Assembly: GCA_905221325.1 (NCBI GenBank) | Contig: CAJNCS010000004.1 | Location: forward strand, 1 to 64,000 | Direction: 5' to 3' | Origin: a bacterium | GTDB taxonomy: Bacteria > Bacillota > Bacilli > Lactobacillales > Streptococcaceae | Length of the DNA stretch: 64,000 nt | Shown here: positions 27,736 through 38,081 of the stretch, one piece after another | How the letters are laid out: every line of letters begins with the position of its first letter | Numbering within the stretch: the stretch's first letter is position 1 | Made by a program: the position numbers and the translations under genes | Notes under the pieces: model-generated | Database searches by the model: none | What the model saw: only the letters and a program-made list of their open reading frames with translations | What the model was told of the DNA's origin: nothing

Positions 27736-27775
27736 AAAAGGTGGATAAAGGAATATTTCTTTATTCACTTTTTCT
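27736..27775 (+). terminator. Terminator after the ABC exporter
   Basis: AAAAAGGTGGATAAAG pairs with CTTTATTCACTTTTT with one bulge and an 8-nt loop, ending in T5. Confidence 0.8.
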
Positions 27776-27959
27776 ATTGGCTGGAAACTATTAAAAACGT
27801 AATCGAAAAATCTCTCCTTATAAAACTTAAATCTCAAGAAGAAAAGACTATATTGGACTAAACTAGTGCCTTATCGCCGTTAATAATGATTGATACGAGC
27901 GAAAGCTTGACAAAAAGTGTATAATGAAAGTAAGAAACCAATAGAAAAGGAGTGGTTCT

Positions 27960-28997
27960 ATGAAGAAAACAGTTTATACAAAAGCTGGTCAGGTTGGTCT
28001 TATTGAAGTGGAGCATCCGCAAATCATTGAGGCAGATGATGCCATTATTCGGATCGTTCGGACCTGTGTTTGTGGCTCTGATCTGTGAAGTTATCGTAAT
28101 CCAGATATTGAAACGGGCCATCAGAATAGCGGGCACGAAGCGATTGGTATCGTTGAGGCAATTGGTGATGCAGTGACAATCGTTAAACCTGGCGATTTTG
28201 TTATTGCTCCATTTACTCATGGATGCGGGGAATGTGATGCCTGTCGAGCAGGATATGATGGCACCTGTGATCGTCATATTGGCAATAACTGGTCAGATGG
28301 GGTGCAAGCAGAATATATGCGCTTCGAATATGCCAACTGGGCTCTTGTCAAAATTCCGGGTCAGCCCTCTGATTATACAGAAGGCATGCTCAAATCCCTC
28401 TTGACACTGGCTGATGTCATGCCGACCGGCTATCATGCTGCGCATGTTGCTAATGTTCAAAAAGGGGATAAGGTTGTCGTTATCGGTGACGGGGCTGTTG
28501 GGCAATGTGCTGTTATCGCCGCTAAAATGCGTGGTGCATCTCAAATTGTTCTCATGAGTCGTCACGAAGACCGTCAACAAATGGCTTTGGAGTCAGGGGC
28601 GACAGCTGTTGTGGCTGAACGTGGCGAAGAAGGAATTGCCAAGGTTCGAGAAATTCTTGGTGGAGGAGCAGATGCAGCTCTTGAGTGTGTCGGTACTGAG
28701 GCAGCGGTTGATCAGGCTCTTGGTGTCCTTCACAATGGTGGTCGTTTGGGCTTTGTTGGAGTTCCTCACTATAGCAATCGAGCTCTTGGTTCAACTTTTG
28801 CTCAAAATATTACGGTAGCAGGCGGAGCAGCCTCTGTAACGACTTACAACAAACAGTTCTTACTGAAGGCAGTCCTTGATGGCGATATCAACCCAGGCCG
28901 TGTCTTTACTTCAAGTTATAAATTAGAAGAGATTGACCAAGCCTATAAAGATATGGATGAACGTAAGACGATTAAGGCTATGATTGTGATGGAATAA
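27960..28997 (+). pseudogene. Zinc-dependent alcohol dehydrogenase with in-frame stop (AdhC type)
   Basis: A 345-codon medium-chain dehydrogenase is complete except for TGA at codon 43 (28086-28088), in CVCGSDL-stop-SYRN where the family has Trp. One base change (TGG to TGA) explains it. Catalytic zinc ligands (Cys before GSD, GHE) and the structural zinc cluster GCGECDACRAGYDGTC are intact, as is the Rossmann motif GDGAVGQ. ATG 27960 follows AAAGGAG. A downstream open frame from 28173 lacks the first zinc ligands and has no good ribosome site. In pneumococcus this gene is controlled by NmlR and serves aldehyde or nitric-oxide stress. Confidence 0.88.
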
Positions 28998-29002
28998 AAA
29001 AG

Positions 29003-29046
29003 AAAATCCTAATGGAGATTTGAGAATTTCTATTAGGATTTTTTGC
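29003..29046. terminator. Bidirectional terminator between adh and galR
   Basis: AAAATCCTAATGGA and TTCTATTAGGATTTT pair nearly completely, with A-run on one side and T-run on the other, so it can serve both converging genes. Confidence 0.85.
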
Positions 29047-29064
29047 GTTGGTATATTTGTTGAG

Positions 29065-30093
<1,029 letters not shown>

Positions 30094-30119
30094 TCATATT
30101 TTTCTGCTTTTTACCGATA

Positions 30120-30208
30120 GTTTAGTAAAAGTTTAGTAAAAAGGATTGACCTTGGCAAATGCCTTGGATACAATAGAAGAAAACGATTACACGTTAAGGT
30201 GACTTAAC
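30120..30208 (+). promoter_or_regulatory. gal operon control region: operator repeats, promoter and leader palindrome
   Basis: Direct repeats GTTTAGTAAAA (two adjacent TTTAGTAAA units, 30121-30140) precede a promoter TTGACC (30146-30151), 17 bp, TACAAT (30169-30174). Downstream is the perfect inverted repeat GTTAAG-GTGA-CTTAAC (30193-30208), after the expected transcription start. The repeats are likely GalR sites; the palindrome could be a second operator or a leader hairpin. Confidence 0.7.
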
Positions 30209-30230
30209 GGACAGTAAAAGGAGAAATCAT

Positions 30231-31409
30231 ATGTCACAACATCTTACTGCTGAAGCCCTTCGCAAAGACTTTCTTGCCGTTTTTGGTCAAGAAGCAGACC
30301 AAACTTTCTTTTCACCAGGTCGTATCAATTTGATTGGTGAACACACAGACTACAACGGTGGGCACGTTTTTCCAGCTGCAATTTCCTTGGGAACTTACGG
30401 TGCAGCTCGCAAGCGTGACGACCAAGTCTTGCGTTTCTACTCAGCCAACTTTGAAGATAAGGGTATTATCGAAGTGTCTCTTGCTGACCTCAAGTTTGAA
30501 AAAGAGCACAGCTGGACCAACTATCCAAAAGGTGTCCTTCATTTCTTGCAAGAAGCTGGGCACGTGATTGACAAAGGGTTTGATTTTTATGTTTATGGAA
30601 ATATCCCAAATGGTGCTGGATTATCTTCTTCAGCATCCCTTGAACTCTTGACAGGAGTCGTGGCAGAGCATCTCTTTGATTTAAAACTAGACCGTTTGGA
30701 TTTGGTTAAAATCGGAAAACAAACAGAAAACAACTTTATCGGAGTCAACTCTGGTATCATGGACCAGTTTGCTATCGGTATGGGTGCAGACCAACGTGCT
30801 ATTTACCTTGATACCAACACCTTAGAGTATGATTTGGTACCACTTGATTTGAAGGACAATGTCGTTGTTATCATGAACACCAACAAACGTCGTGAACTAG
30901 CAGACTCTAAATATAATGAGCGCCGTGCGGAGTGTGAAAAAGCAGTAGAAGAATTGCAAGTAGCCTTGGATATTCAGACTTTGGGTGAATTGGATGAGTG
31001 GGCCTTTGACCAATATAGTTATCTGATTAAAGATGAAAATCGTTTGAAACGTGCTCGCCATGCCGTGCTTGAAAACCAACGTACCCTTAAAGCGCAAGCA
31101 GCTCTTCAGGCAGGTGATTTGGAAACATTTGGTCGTTTGATGAATGCTTCTCACGTTTCTCTGGAGCATGATTATGAAGTAACTGGTTTGGAATTGGATA
31201 CTCTTGTTCATAAAGCTTGGGCACAAGAAGGGGTTCTCGGTGCTCGTATGACAGGGGCAGGTTTTGGCGGATGTGCCATTGCCTTGGTGCAAAAAGATAC
31301 TGTTGAGGCCTTTAAGGAAGCTGTTGGCAAACACTACGAGGAAGTAGTTGGCTACGCTCCAAGCTTCTATATCGCTGAAGTTGCAGGTGGCACTCGCGTT
31401 TTAGACTAG
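30231..31409 (+). CDS. galK: Galactokinase
   Basis: It phosphorylates galactose to galactose-1-phosphate, first committed step of the Leloir pathway. The 392 residues show the GHMP motifs: [15 protein letters not shown] (substrate), [12 protein letters not shown] (ATP loop) and [13 protein letters not shown]. It follows AAAGGAG. First gene of galK-HAD-galT, likely induced via GalR. Confidence 0.97.
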   Translation: MSQHLTAEALRKDFLAVFGQEADQTFFSPGRINLIGEHTDYNGGHVFPAAISLGTYGAARKRDDQVLRFYSANFEDKGIIEVSLADLKFEKEHSWTNYPKGVLHFLQEAGHVIDKGFDFYVYGNIPNGAGLSSSASLELLTGVVAEHLFDLKLDRLDLVKIGKQTENNFIGVNSGIMDQFAIGMGADQRAIYLDTNTLEYDLVPLDLKDNVVVIMNTNKRRELADSKYNERRAECEKAVEELQVALDIQTLGELDEWAFDQYSYLIKDENRLKRARHAVLENQRTLKAQAALQAGDLETFGRLMNASHVSLEHDYEVTGLELDTLVHKAWAQEGVLGARMTGAGFGGCAIALVQKDTVEAFKEAVGKHYEEVVGYAPSFYIAEVAGGTRVLD

Positions 31410-31420
31410 GAGAGAAGTAA

Positions 31421-32080
31421 ATGGACGCTGTAATATTTGATTTAGATGGCTTATTAGCTGATACTGAGATCATTTCTCTAAAAGTTTATCAAGAATTGCT
31501 TGAAGATTTTGGAATTCCTTTCACAGAAGAAACATATTCTAGAGAATACAGTGGACATAGGGAAGAGGAGAATGTTCAACGATTTTTGGATACCTATGAT
31601 TTACCTTGGAACTTTGACCAAACCTTGGAAAAAGTTTATGAACTGGAAGATCGAATTTTAGCCAAAGGTGTAAATTTAAAAAAAGGTGCTAAAAATTTGC
31701 TTGCTTTTTTGCAAAGAGAAGGTATTCCAATCGCTTTAGCAACTTCAAGTGTTGAATCTAGGGCTAGAATGATTTTGGATAGTAATGGTATACTGTCCTT
31801 ATTTGACCATCTAGTTTTTGCAAAAGATGTAAAGCGAAGCAAACCTTATCCTGATATATTTTTAAAGGCCTGTAGTGATTTGAATGTTTTACCAGAGAAT
31901 TGCTTAGTATTGGAGGATAGTGAAGCAGGGATTGAAGCAGCCTATAGAGCTGGGATACCAGTTATTTGTATTCCAGACTTAAAAATGCCAGCACAGTCTT
32001 TCTTAAATAAAACAGAACAAGTTTTTCAGGATTTAGATGCTGTCAGAGACTATTTAGAAAGTAAGAAGGAGAATCAATGA
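31421..32080 (+). CDS. HAD-superfamily phosphatase/phosphomutase-like protein within the gal operon
   Basis: A 219-residue HAD protein of the beta-phosphoglucomutase-like branch: DLDGLLADTE (nucleophile Asp near residue 8), ATSSVES (motif 2), KRSKPYPDIFLKA (motif 3 Lys) and LEDSEAGIEAA (motif 4). It sits 11 bp after galK and overlaps galT by four bases (ATGA), so it is translated with the pathway. Composition is more AT-rich than galK and galT. Substrate unknown: a sugar phosphate phosphatase that relieves galactose-1-phosphate toxicity is plausible but only inferred. Confidence 0.85.
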   Translation: MDAVIFDLDGLLADTEIISLKVYQELLEDFGIPFTEETYSREYSGHREEENVQRFLDTYDLPWNFDQTLEKVYELEDRILAKGVNLKKGAKNLLAFLQREGIPIALATSSVESRARMILDSNGILSLFDHLVFAKDVKRSKPYPDIFLKACSDLNVLPENCLVLEDSEAGIEAAYRAGIPVICIPDLKMPAQSFLNKTEQVFQDLDAVRDYLESKKENQ

Positions 32081-33567
32081 GTCAGGGAGTTCTAGATGCA
32101 TTTATCACGGAAGTCATTGCTAAAAGTTCATTTGAGGAAATGGATCGAATCTACTTGACCAATCGTGTCTTGGCACGAGTGGGAGATGGTGTTTTGGAAG
32201 TTGAGACGAATCTGGATAAATTGATTGACCTCAAGGACCAGCTTGTCGAGGAGGCGGTTCGAATAGAGACGATTGAAGATAGTCAGGCTGCTCGTGAAAT
32301 TCTCGGTGCTGAACTGATGGATTTGGTGACCCCTTGTCCGAGTAAGGTTAATCGTGACTTTTGGGGGACTTACGTCCAATCTCCTGAACAGGCGATTGCA
32401 GATTTTTACCAGCTCAGCCAGAAAAACGATTACATCAAGCTCAAGGCCATTTCTAAGAATATCGCTTATCGCGTTCCGTCTGACTATGGAGAGCTTGAGA
32501 TTACCATTAACCTCTCTAAGCCTGAAAAGGATCCAAAGGAGATTGCGGCGGCTAAGTTGGTTCAAGCTAGCAATTACCCACAGTGTCAACTCTGTCTAGA
32601 GAATGAGGGCTATTATGGTCGGGTTAACCATCCAGCTCGTAGCAATCACCGCATTATCCGTTTTGAAATGGCGGGTCAGGAGTGGGGCTTCCAGTATTCG
32701 CCTTATGCTTATTTTAATGAGCACTGTATCTTCTTAGATGGGCAGCATCGACCTATGGCTATCAATCGTCAGAGCTTTGAGCGTCTGCTGGCTATCGTTG
32801 AGCAGTTTCCAGGCTATTTTGCGGGCTCAAATGCCGACCTGCCGATCGTGGGAGGGTCTATTCTGACGCACGACCATTATCAAGGTGGGCGACATGTCTT
32901 CCCAATGGAAGTGGCTCCCTTGCAAAATGCTTTCCGATTTGCTGATTTTGAGCAGGTCAAGGCTGGGATTGTCAAGTGGCCTATGTCAGTGCTACGTTTG
33001 ACCTCGGATTCTAAAGAGGATTTGATCAACTTGGCCGATAAGATTTTGCAGGAATGGCGCCAGTATTCAGACCCTGCAGTGCAGATTTTGGCAGAAACAG
33101 ACGGGACACCGCATCACACCATCACACCGATTGCCCGTAAACGCGATGGCCAGTTTGAGTTGGACTTGGTCTTGCGGGATAATCAGACATCGCCAGAGCA
33201 TCCTGATGGTATCTATCATCCCCACAAGGATGTTCAACATATCAAGAAGGAAAATATCGGCTTGATTGAGGTCATGGGCTTGGCAATCTTACCACCTCGT
33301 TTGAAAGCAGAAGTGGAGCAAGTCGCTAGCTACCTCGTGGGAGATGATGATATAGTTGCCGACTATCATCAGAAATGGGCAGAGCAGCTCAAAGTCCAAC
33401 ATCCAGACCTAAAAGATAAAGAAAAGGCCCTTGAAATCGTCAAGGACTCTGTAGGTGCTATCTTTGCGCGTGTTCTGGAGGACGCTGGAGTTTACAAGCA
33501 AACGGAACAGGGACAAGCAGCATTTATGCGCTTTGTAGAACAAGTCGAAATTTTACCAGACCAGTGA
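32077..33567 (+). CDS. galT: UDP-glucose-hexose-1-phosphate uridylyltransferase, Firmicutes type
   Basis: Exchanges UMP between UDP-glucose and galactose-1-phosphate. At 496 residues it is the long GalT type of Firmicutes, not the short Escherichia type. A His-rich active-site stretch is visible (GGSILTHDHYQGGRHVFPME), as are CQLCLENEGYYGR and the NHRII motif. Its ATG overlaps the HAD gene stop. Last gene of the operon; no strong terminator is evident before the next promoter. Confidence 0.95.
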   Translation: MSQGVLDAFITEVIAKSSFEEMDRIYLTNRVLARVGDGVLEVETNLDKLIDLKDQLVEEAVRIETIEDSQAAREILGAELMDLVTPCPSKVNRDFWGTYVQSPEQAIADFYQLSQKNDYIKLKAISKNIAYRVPSDYGELEITINLSKPEKDPKEIAAAKLVQASNYPQCQLCLENEGYYGRVNHPARSNHRIIRFEMAGQEWGFQYSPYAYFNEHCIFLDGQHRPMAINRQSFERLLAIVEQFPGYFAGSNADLPIVGGSILTHDHYQGGRHVFPMEVAPLQNAFRFADFEQVKAGIVKWPMSVLRLTSDSKEDLINLADKILQEWRQYSDPAVQILAETDGTPHHTITPIARKRDGQFELDLVLRDNQTSPEHPDGIYHPHKDVQHIKKENIGLIEVMGLAILPPRLKAEVEQVASYLVGDDDIVADYHQKWAEQLKVQHPDLKDKEKALEIVKDSVGAIFARVLEDAGVYKQTEQGQAAFMRFVEQVEILPDQ

Positions 33568-33633
33568 ATAATTCTTGCCTAGTCTTGTAAAAAGTAGTAG
33601 TATGATATAGTGTTTGAAATTTAGGAGGGAAAT

Positions 33634-34038
33634 ATGAAAGATTTTCATTTTGACGCTATATCAGCTTTTGAAAATTATGAAATTAAAGAGATGAAAGATG
33701 GCCACGTTGAGGTGACGACCAAAGTAGTGGACTCATCGCTCAACTATTATGGCAATGCTCATGGTGGCTATCTCTTTACCCTCTGTGATCAGATTAGTGG
33801 ATTGGTGCTCATCTCGCTAGGACTAGACGTAGTGACGCTCCAATCCTCCATCAACTACCTCAAGGCAGGGAAACGCGATGATGTGTTGACCATAAAAGGA
33901 GAATGTGTCCATCAAGGTCGTACAACTTGTGTGGTGGATGTTGCTATCATCAATCAAGATGGCAAAAATGTCTGTAAGGCAACCTTTACCATGTTTGTCA
34001 CAGGTCAGCGGTCAGAAGACAGACAGGTAAGGATATAA
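33634..34038 (+). CDS. PaaI-type hotdog thioesterase
   Basis: A 134-residue single hotdog domain with the family pattern NAHGGYLFTLCDQISG (about 42-57), a 4HBT/PaaI acyl-CoA thioesterase. It probably hydrolyses aromatic or short-chain acyl-CoA; the substrate is unknown. It follows GGAGGGAAAT. It has its own gap on both sides, between the gal and dpn loci. Confidence 0.87.
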   Translation: MKDFHFDAISAFENYEIKEMKDGHVEVTTKVVDSSLNYYGNAHGGYLFTLCDQISGLVLISLGLDVVTLQSSINYLKAGKRDDVLTIKGECVHQGRTTCVVDVAIINQDGKNVCKATFTMFVTGQRSEDRQVRI

Positions 34039-34219
34039 AGAAAGGTGAGTGGGATAAATTTATCTCACTCATTTTTAATTTATGAGATATGTTAGAAGCA
34101 AATATTAAAGAGAGTGATGAAAATACAAAGGTAATAGGTACATATATGTGGTATACTAGTTATAGTAGATTTTAATTGCTTATATCGAGTGAATTCTCAT
34201 ATTAGTGAGGAATTTTTAA

Positions 34220-34983
34220 ATGGAATTACACTTTAATTTAGAATTAGTAGAAACCTATAAAAGTAATAGCCAAAAGGCACGTATCTTAACGGAGGATTGG
34301 GTTTATCGTCAGTCTTATTGCCCTAATTGTGAGAACAATCCCTTAAATCATTTTGAAAATAATCGGCCTGTAGCAGATTTTTACTGTAATCATTGTAGTG
34401 AGGAGTTTGAACTAAAGAGCAAAAAAGGAATTTTTCATCAACAATCAATGATGGTGCTTATGCAACGATGATGGAGCGTGTTCAGGCAGATAATAATCCT
34501 AATTTCTTTTTTTTAACTTATACAAACAATTTTGAGGTGGATAATTTTCTGGTCCTTCCAAAGCAATTTGTTACACCGAAATCAATTATTCAAAGGAAGC
34601 CACTTGCGCCAACTGCTAGACGAGCAGGTTGGATTGGTTGTAACATAGATTTATCGCAAGTACCTTCCAAAGGAAGAATATTTCTCGTGCAAAATGGGCA
34701 AGTTAGGGATCCAGAAAAAGTTACAAAAGAATTTAAGCAAAGTTTGTTTTTAAGGAAGAACTCTCTTTCATCAAGAGGTTGGACAATAGAAATTCTAAAT
34801 TGTATAGATAAGATAGATGATTCAGAATTTACCCTTGAAGATATGTATCGTTTTGAAAGTGACTTAAAAAATATCTTTGTTAAGAACAATCATATCAAAG
34901 AAAAGATTAGGCAACAGCTTCAAATATTAAGAGACAAAGAAATAATAGAATTTAAAGGTAGAGGAAAGTATCGGAAATTATGA
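34220..34983 (+). pseudogene. dpnC: DpnI restriction endonuclease (methyl-directed), frameshifted
   Basis: DpnI cuts GATC only when adenine is methylated. The first 70 codons are normal: zinc ligands Cys34, Cys37, Cys56, Cys59 and catalytic Asp53, Glu64, Lys66 (ELK). After KSKKG the frame shifts at about 34425-34432, where a run of six A is followed by GG instead of GGG. Reading continues out of frame to a stop at 34471. The remainder, including the C-terminal winged helix that also reads methyladenine (RQQLQILRDKEIIEFKGRGKYRKL), is intact from 34433 to 34983. The full protein would be 254 aa. An extended -10 (TGGTATACT, near 34150) precedes it. Confidence 0.92.
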
Positions 34984-35276
34984 AAACGAAACAACTTGTT
35001 GCATCAGAAGAGGTGTATGATTTCTTAAAAGTTATCTGGCCTGATTATGAAACAGAGAGTAATTACGAAAACTGAAGTTTGATGGTTTATACTTTATCAG
35101 ACCCTGATTGTGTGAAATGGATATCTGCAAATATAGAATTTGGTGATGAGGAACAACTTTCTTTATTGAATAAAAAATATAGCTGGGAATATGGAGATGA
35201 ATTGCCAGAGTGGTTGGAAAGTCCCAAATATAGATTATTGCTAATAAGTGAGTTATTGGAGAGAAACTTAAGATGA
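34980..35276 (+). pseudogene. Short gene of the DpnI locus with an in-frame stop
   Basis: The ATG overlaps the dpnC stop (ATGA). The 98-codon frame is interrupted at codon 32 by TGA (35073-35075) in NYEN-stop-SLMVYTL and then continues to TAA-like end at 35276. No family is recognised. It is acidic and Trp/Tyr-rich (SWEYGDELPEWLESPKYR). Its tight coupling to dpnC and dpnD suggests an accessory role. A TGG to TGA change would account for the stop. Confidence 0.65.
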
Positions 35277-35440
35277 AAAAGTATACTATAGAAATTACTG
35301 AAACTCTAACCCGTTTAGTGAGTATAGAAGCTGAAGATAAGTATGAAGCTGAACGTATTGTAAGAGAAAAGTATAAGAATGGTGAAATAGTTCTTGATGC
35401 AGATGATTTTCAGGACTATCATACTAGCATATATGAGTAG
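35273..35440 (+). CDS. dpnD: DpnD/PcfM-like small protein
   Basis: Fifty-five residues beginning KKYTIEITETLTRLVSIEA with the pattern VREKYKNGEIVLDADDF, the DpnD/PcfM domain found beside DpnI and on conjugative plasmids. Function unknown; non-essential for DpnI activity as far as I recall. It overlaps the end of the preceding broken frame by four bases. It appears intact, unlike the two genes before it. Confidence 0.7.
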   Translation: MKKYTIEITETLTRLVSIEAEDKYEAERIVREKYKNGEIVLDADDFQDYHTSIYE

Positions 35441-35464
35441 ATAGATGTTTTTATTTTGTCAAAC

Positions 35465-35489
35465 AAAAAAGAGGCTCACACCTCTTTTT
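35465..35489. terminator. Bidirectional terminator between dpnD and pbuX
   Basis: AAAAAAGAGG / CCTCTTTTT stem with CTCACA loop; flanked by A and T runs so it works for both converging transcripts. Confidence 0.9.
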
Positions 35490-35490
35490 C

Positions 35491-36753
35491 TTATTTTTTC
35501 TTCCTGTTTAGGACGGCATTGAGGACAATGGCAAGTAGGCTGGCTACGACAATTCCATTTGAGAAGAACATTTGGAAGGCTGTCGGCATGCTGACGAAGA
35601 GATTACTATTGTTGAGTCCGACACCTGCAGCGATGGATACAGCTGCGATAAGGAAGTTGTGTTCATTGTTAGCAAAGTCAACGCGGGCAAGGATTTGCAT
35701 CCCTTGAAGGGAAACAAAGCCAAACATTACTAGCATGGCACCACCGAGGACAGGACTCGGAATGATTTGGGCGAGGGCTCCAAACTTAGGAAGGAGTCCA
35801 AGGAGGACTAGGAAACCAGCTGCGTAGTAGATTGGCAGGCGGGTCTTGATACCAGATAATTTAACCAAACCAACGTTTTGTGAAAATCCTGTGTAAGGGA
35901 AGGTGTTAAAGATTCCTCCGAGAAGGACTGCCAAACCTTCTGCTCGGTAACCGTTGCGAAGGCGCGTGCTGTCGATTGGGTCATTGGTAATATCTGACAA
36001 GGCTAGGTAAACACCAGTGGACTCAACCATAGATACCGTTGCGATGATACACATCATGACAATAGAAGAGATTTCAAAAGTTGGCACCCCAAAGTAGAGG
36101 GGAGTAGGAACATGGACTAGTGGTGCTGCCGCAACAGGTGAGAAATCAACCAAGCCCATGGTAGCAGCGATGGCAGTTCCAACAACCAGACCAATCAAAA
36201 TGGAGATAGACTTGATAAATCCTTTGGTAAAGATGTTGATCAAGAGGATAATCAGAACAGTGATGGCTGCAAGCAAGAGACTTTGACCAGTTGGCTCTGG
36301 AACATTATTTCCCATATTTCCAATAGCGACAGGAATCAAGGTTAGTCCGATAGTCGTAATAACAGATCCTGTTACGATAGATGGGAAGAGATTGGCCACT
36401 TTTGAGAAAATGCCTGAAATCAGAACGACATAGATTCCTGATACGATGAGGGCACCAAACATAGCCCCACTACCGTGGCTCTGACCAATCATAATCAAAG
36501 GAGCGACTGACTGGAAAGCAACTCCAAGAACGACTGGTAGTCCAACACCAAAGTGTTTGTTGAGTTGGAGTTGGAGGAAGGTGGCCACCCCACACATGAA
36601 TATATCTGTAGAAATCAGGTAGGTCAATTGCTCAGCTGAATAGCCAAGAGCTGTCGCAATCATGATGGGAACCAGGATAGAACCTGAGTACATGGCTAGT
36701 AAGTGCTGTAAGCCAAGAACGGCTGCTTGTGAGTGTTTTTCTTGTTTTTGCAT
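35491..36753 (-). CDS. pbuX: Xanthine permease, NCS2 family
   Basis: Proton-coupled uptake of xanthine. The 420 residues have 12-14 membrane helices and the NCS2 features GLGVGLPVVLG-like segment (HFGVGLPVVLGVAFQ), the QNVGLVKLSGIKTR motif and an ESTGVYLAL motif with the conserved Glu. It overlaps the xpt stop by one base, so the pair is one operon under the purine riboswitch at 37395-37535. Confidence 0.94.
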   Translation of the reverse strand: MQKQEKHSQAAVLGLQHLLAMYSGSILVPIMIATALGYSAEQLTYLISTDIFMCGVATFLQLQLNKHFGVGLPVVLGVAFQSVAPLIMIGQSHGSGAMFGALIVSGIYVVLISGIFSKVANLFPSIVTGSVITTIGLTLIPVAIGNMGNNVPEPTGQSLLLAAITVLIILLINIFTKGFIKSISILIGLVVGTAIAATMGLVDFSPVAAAPLVHVPTPLYFGVPTFEISSIVMMCIIATVSMVESTGVYLALSDITNDPIDSTRLRNGYRAEGLAVLLGGIFNTFPYTGFSQNVGLVKLSGIKTRLPIYYAAGFLVLLGLLPKFGALAQIIPSPVLGGAMLVMFGFVSLQGMQILARVDFANNEHNFLIAAVSIAAGVGLNNSNLFVSMPTAFQMFFSNGIVVASLLAIVLNAVLNRKKK

Positions 36754-37334
36754 TAGAGATCTGCCTCCTTAAATACGACCTGACCATTTTCGAAACGATC
36801 CAAGCGAGCGAGTGATAGGACTGGGTAGCCGGCTTTCTCGAGCAAGTCACGACCATCTTGGAAGGATTTTTCGATAACAATTCCGATAGCTTCGACTTTT
36901 GCTCCGGCCTGTTCGATGATTTGGATCAAGCCTTTGGCAGCTTGGCCATTAGCAAGGAAATCGTCAATAATCAATACCTTGTCCTCTGGTGAAAGGAATT
37001 TTCCAGCGATGGAAACGGTGCTGGTCACCTGCTTGGTAAAGGAGTAGACTTCTGCAGTTAATATACCTTCGTTCATGGTGATGTTTTTAGCTTTCTTGGC
37101 GAAAATCATGGGAACATTCAAGGCTTCAGCTGTAAAAACAGCTGGGGCAATGCCTGACGCTTCAATGGTCACGACCTTGGTAATGCCAGTAGTTGCGAAT
37201 TTTTCCGCAAACACCTTACCAATCTCTCGCATCAAGCTAAAGTCAACTTGGTGGGTTAAAAAGGAATCCACCTTGAGGATGTTGTCACCCAAGATATGCC
37301 CATCCTCGAGGATGCGCTCTTCTAATAATTTCAT
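36753..37334 (-). CDS. xpt: Xanthine phosphoribosyltransferase
   Basis: Converts xanthine and PRPP to XMP for purine salvage. The 193 residues carry the PRPP-binding loop [13 protein letters not shown] (about 124-136) and the [13 protein letters not shown] motif. It follows TAGGAGGTC. Together with pbuX it forms the classic xpt-pbuX operon. Confidence 0.96.
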   Translation of the reverse strand: MKLLEERILEDGHILGDNILKVDSFLTHQVDFSLMREIGKVFAEKFATTGITKVVTIEASGIAPAVFTAEALNVPMIFAKKAKNITMNEGILTAEVYSFTKQVTSTVSIAGKFLSPEDKVLIIDDFLANGQAAKGLIQIIEQAGAKVEAIGIVIEKSFQDGRDLLEKAGYPVLSLARLDRFENGQVVFKEADL

Positions 37335-37394
37335 AAGACCTCCTAAAGTCTAAAAGATGCTTCATTTGCTTGTCTAGAGTTTCTAGTATGTAAT

Positions 37395-37535
37395 AGAAAA
37401 AGGACCTACTTAATCCCCTAAGTAAGTCCCCAAAATAGGCATGGCCAAAACCATACCTTCAGCTGACATACTCATTGTTAGGTGTTCCGGCACCTTGTAG
37501 AAACGTCGTGCCAATTCACGACATAAACAAGTAAA
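37395..37535 (-). promoter_or_regulatory. Guanine-class purine riboswitch with terminator, xpt-pbuX leader
   Basis: On the minus strand the aptamer (about 37535-37469) shows P2 GTCGTG/CACGAC around AATTGG, the conserved J2/3 GTTTCTAC, P3 AAGGTG/CACCT and J3/1 AACAATGAG. The position aligning with C74 of the Bacillus xpt aptamer is C, so it should bind guanine or xanthine, not adenine. A terminator stem GGACTTACTTA / TAAGTAGGTCC followed by T5 (37395-37430) forms the expression platform. Confidence 0.92.
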
Positions 37536-37639
37536 ATGGTACTATAATAGAACGTCAAAGCGCTAATGTCATTATTTTACACTAAATAGCTTTAGAAATC
37601 AAATGTTTTGTTAGTGTTTTAATGAAAAAAACGAACAAA

Positions 37640-37676
37640 AAAGAAACCTACAACGAGATACAGTATTGTAGGGTTC
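37640..37676 (-). terminator. Terminator after the exoA-VOC transcript
   Basis: On the minus strand AACCCTACAA and TTGTAGGTT pair, followed by CTTTTTT. Confidence 0.8.
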
Positions 37677-37683
37677 TATTATT

Positions 37684-38070
37684 CTATTCGCTAAATCTTA
37701 AAAAATAACCATCAGGATCCAAAATCGCAAATTCATGAGGGTAAATAAAGCTATCTCCCACTCGAAATTCTCTTTTGGTCAGCGGACGATGGATAGGATA
37801 GTCAGCTTCCAGCAGTTTTTGGTGGAGCTGAGGGACATCTTCAATGCCAAAGGAAATATTGACACCGCGCCCGAAAGGATAGGTTAGTTGGGCTAATTCT
37901 TCTGTGCTGCCTTCTTCTAGCATAAGTTGGCAGTCTTCAAGCGAGAGGAAGAGAAATTTCTCCTCTGGACGCTCGTATTCGACAGAAAATCCCAGCAAGT
38001 CGCAGTAGAAGTGGCGTGACTTTTCGAGGTCAGATACTACAAATTCGGGAATGACAGCTTGATAGTCCAT
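37684..38070 (-). CDS. VOC-superfamily (glyoxalase/bleomycin resistance-like) protein
   Basis: 128 residues with two beta-alpha-beta-beta-beta repeats: VIPEFVVSDLEKSRHFYCDLLGF at the start and ILDPDGYFLRFSE at the end. It resembles bleomycin-binding or glyoxalase-like proteins. Metal ligands are not obvious, so a binding role is as likely as an enzyme. It lies 11 bp after exoA on the same strand, behind AGGAGAAA. Confidence 0.85.
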   Translation of the reverse strand: MDYQAVIPEFVVSDLEKSRHFYCDLLGFSVEYERPEEKFLFLSLEDCQLMLEEGSTEELAQLTYPFGRGVNISFGIEDVPQLHQKLLEADYPIHRPLTKREFRVGDSFIYPHEFAILDPDGYFLRFSE

Positions 38071-38081
38071 TAGCTTTCTCC

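Noticed and set aside
34425..34471. Two separate genes instead of a frameshifted dpnC
   Set aside because: Both pieces together read as one DpnI protein with one base missing, and the second piece has no ribosome site.
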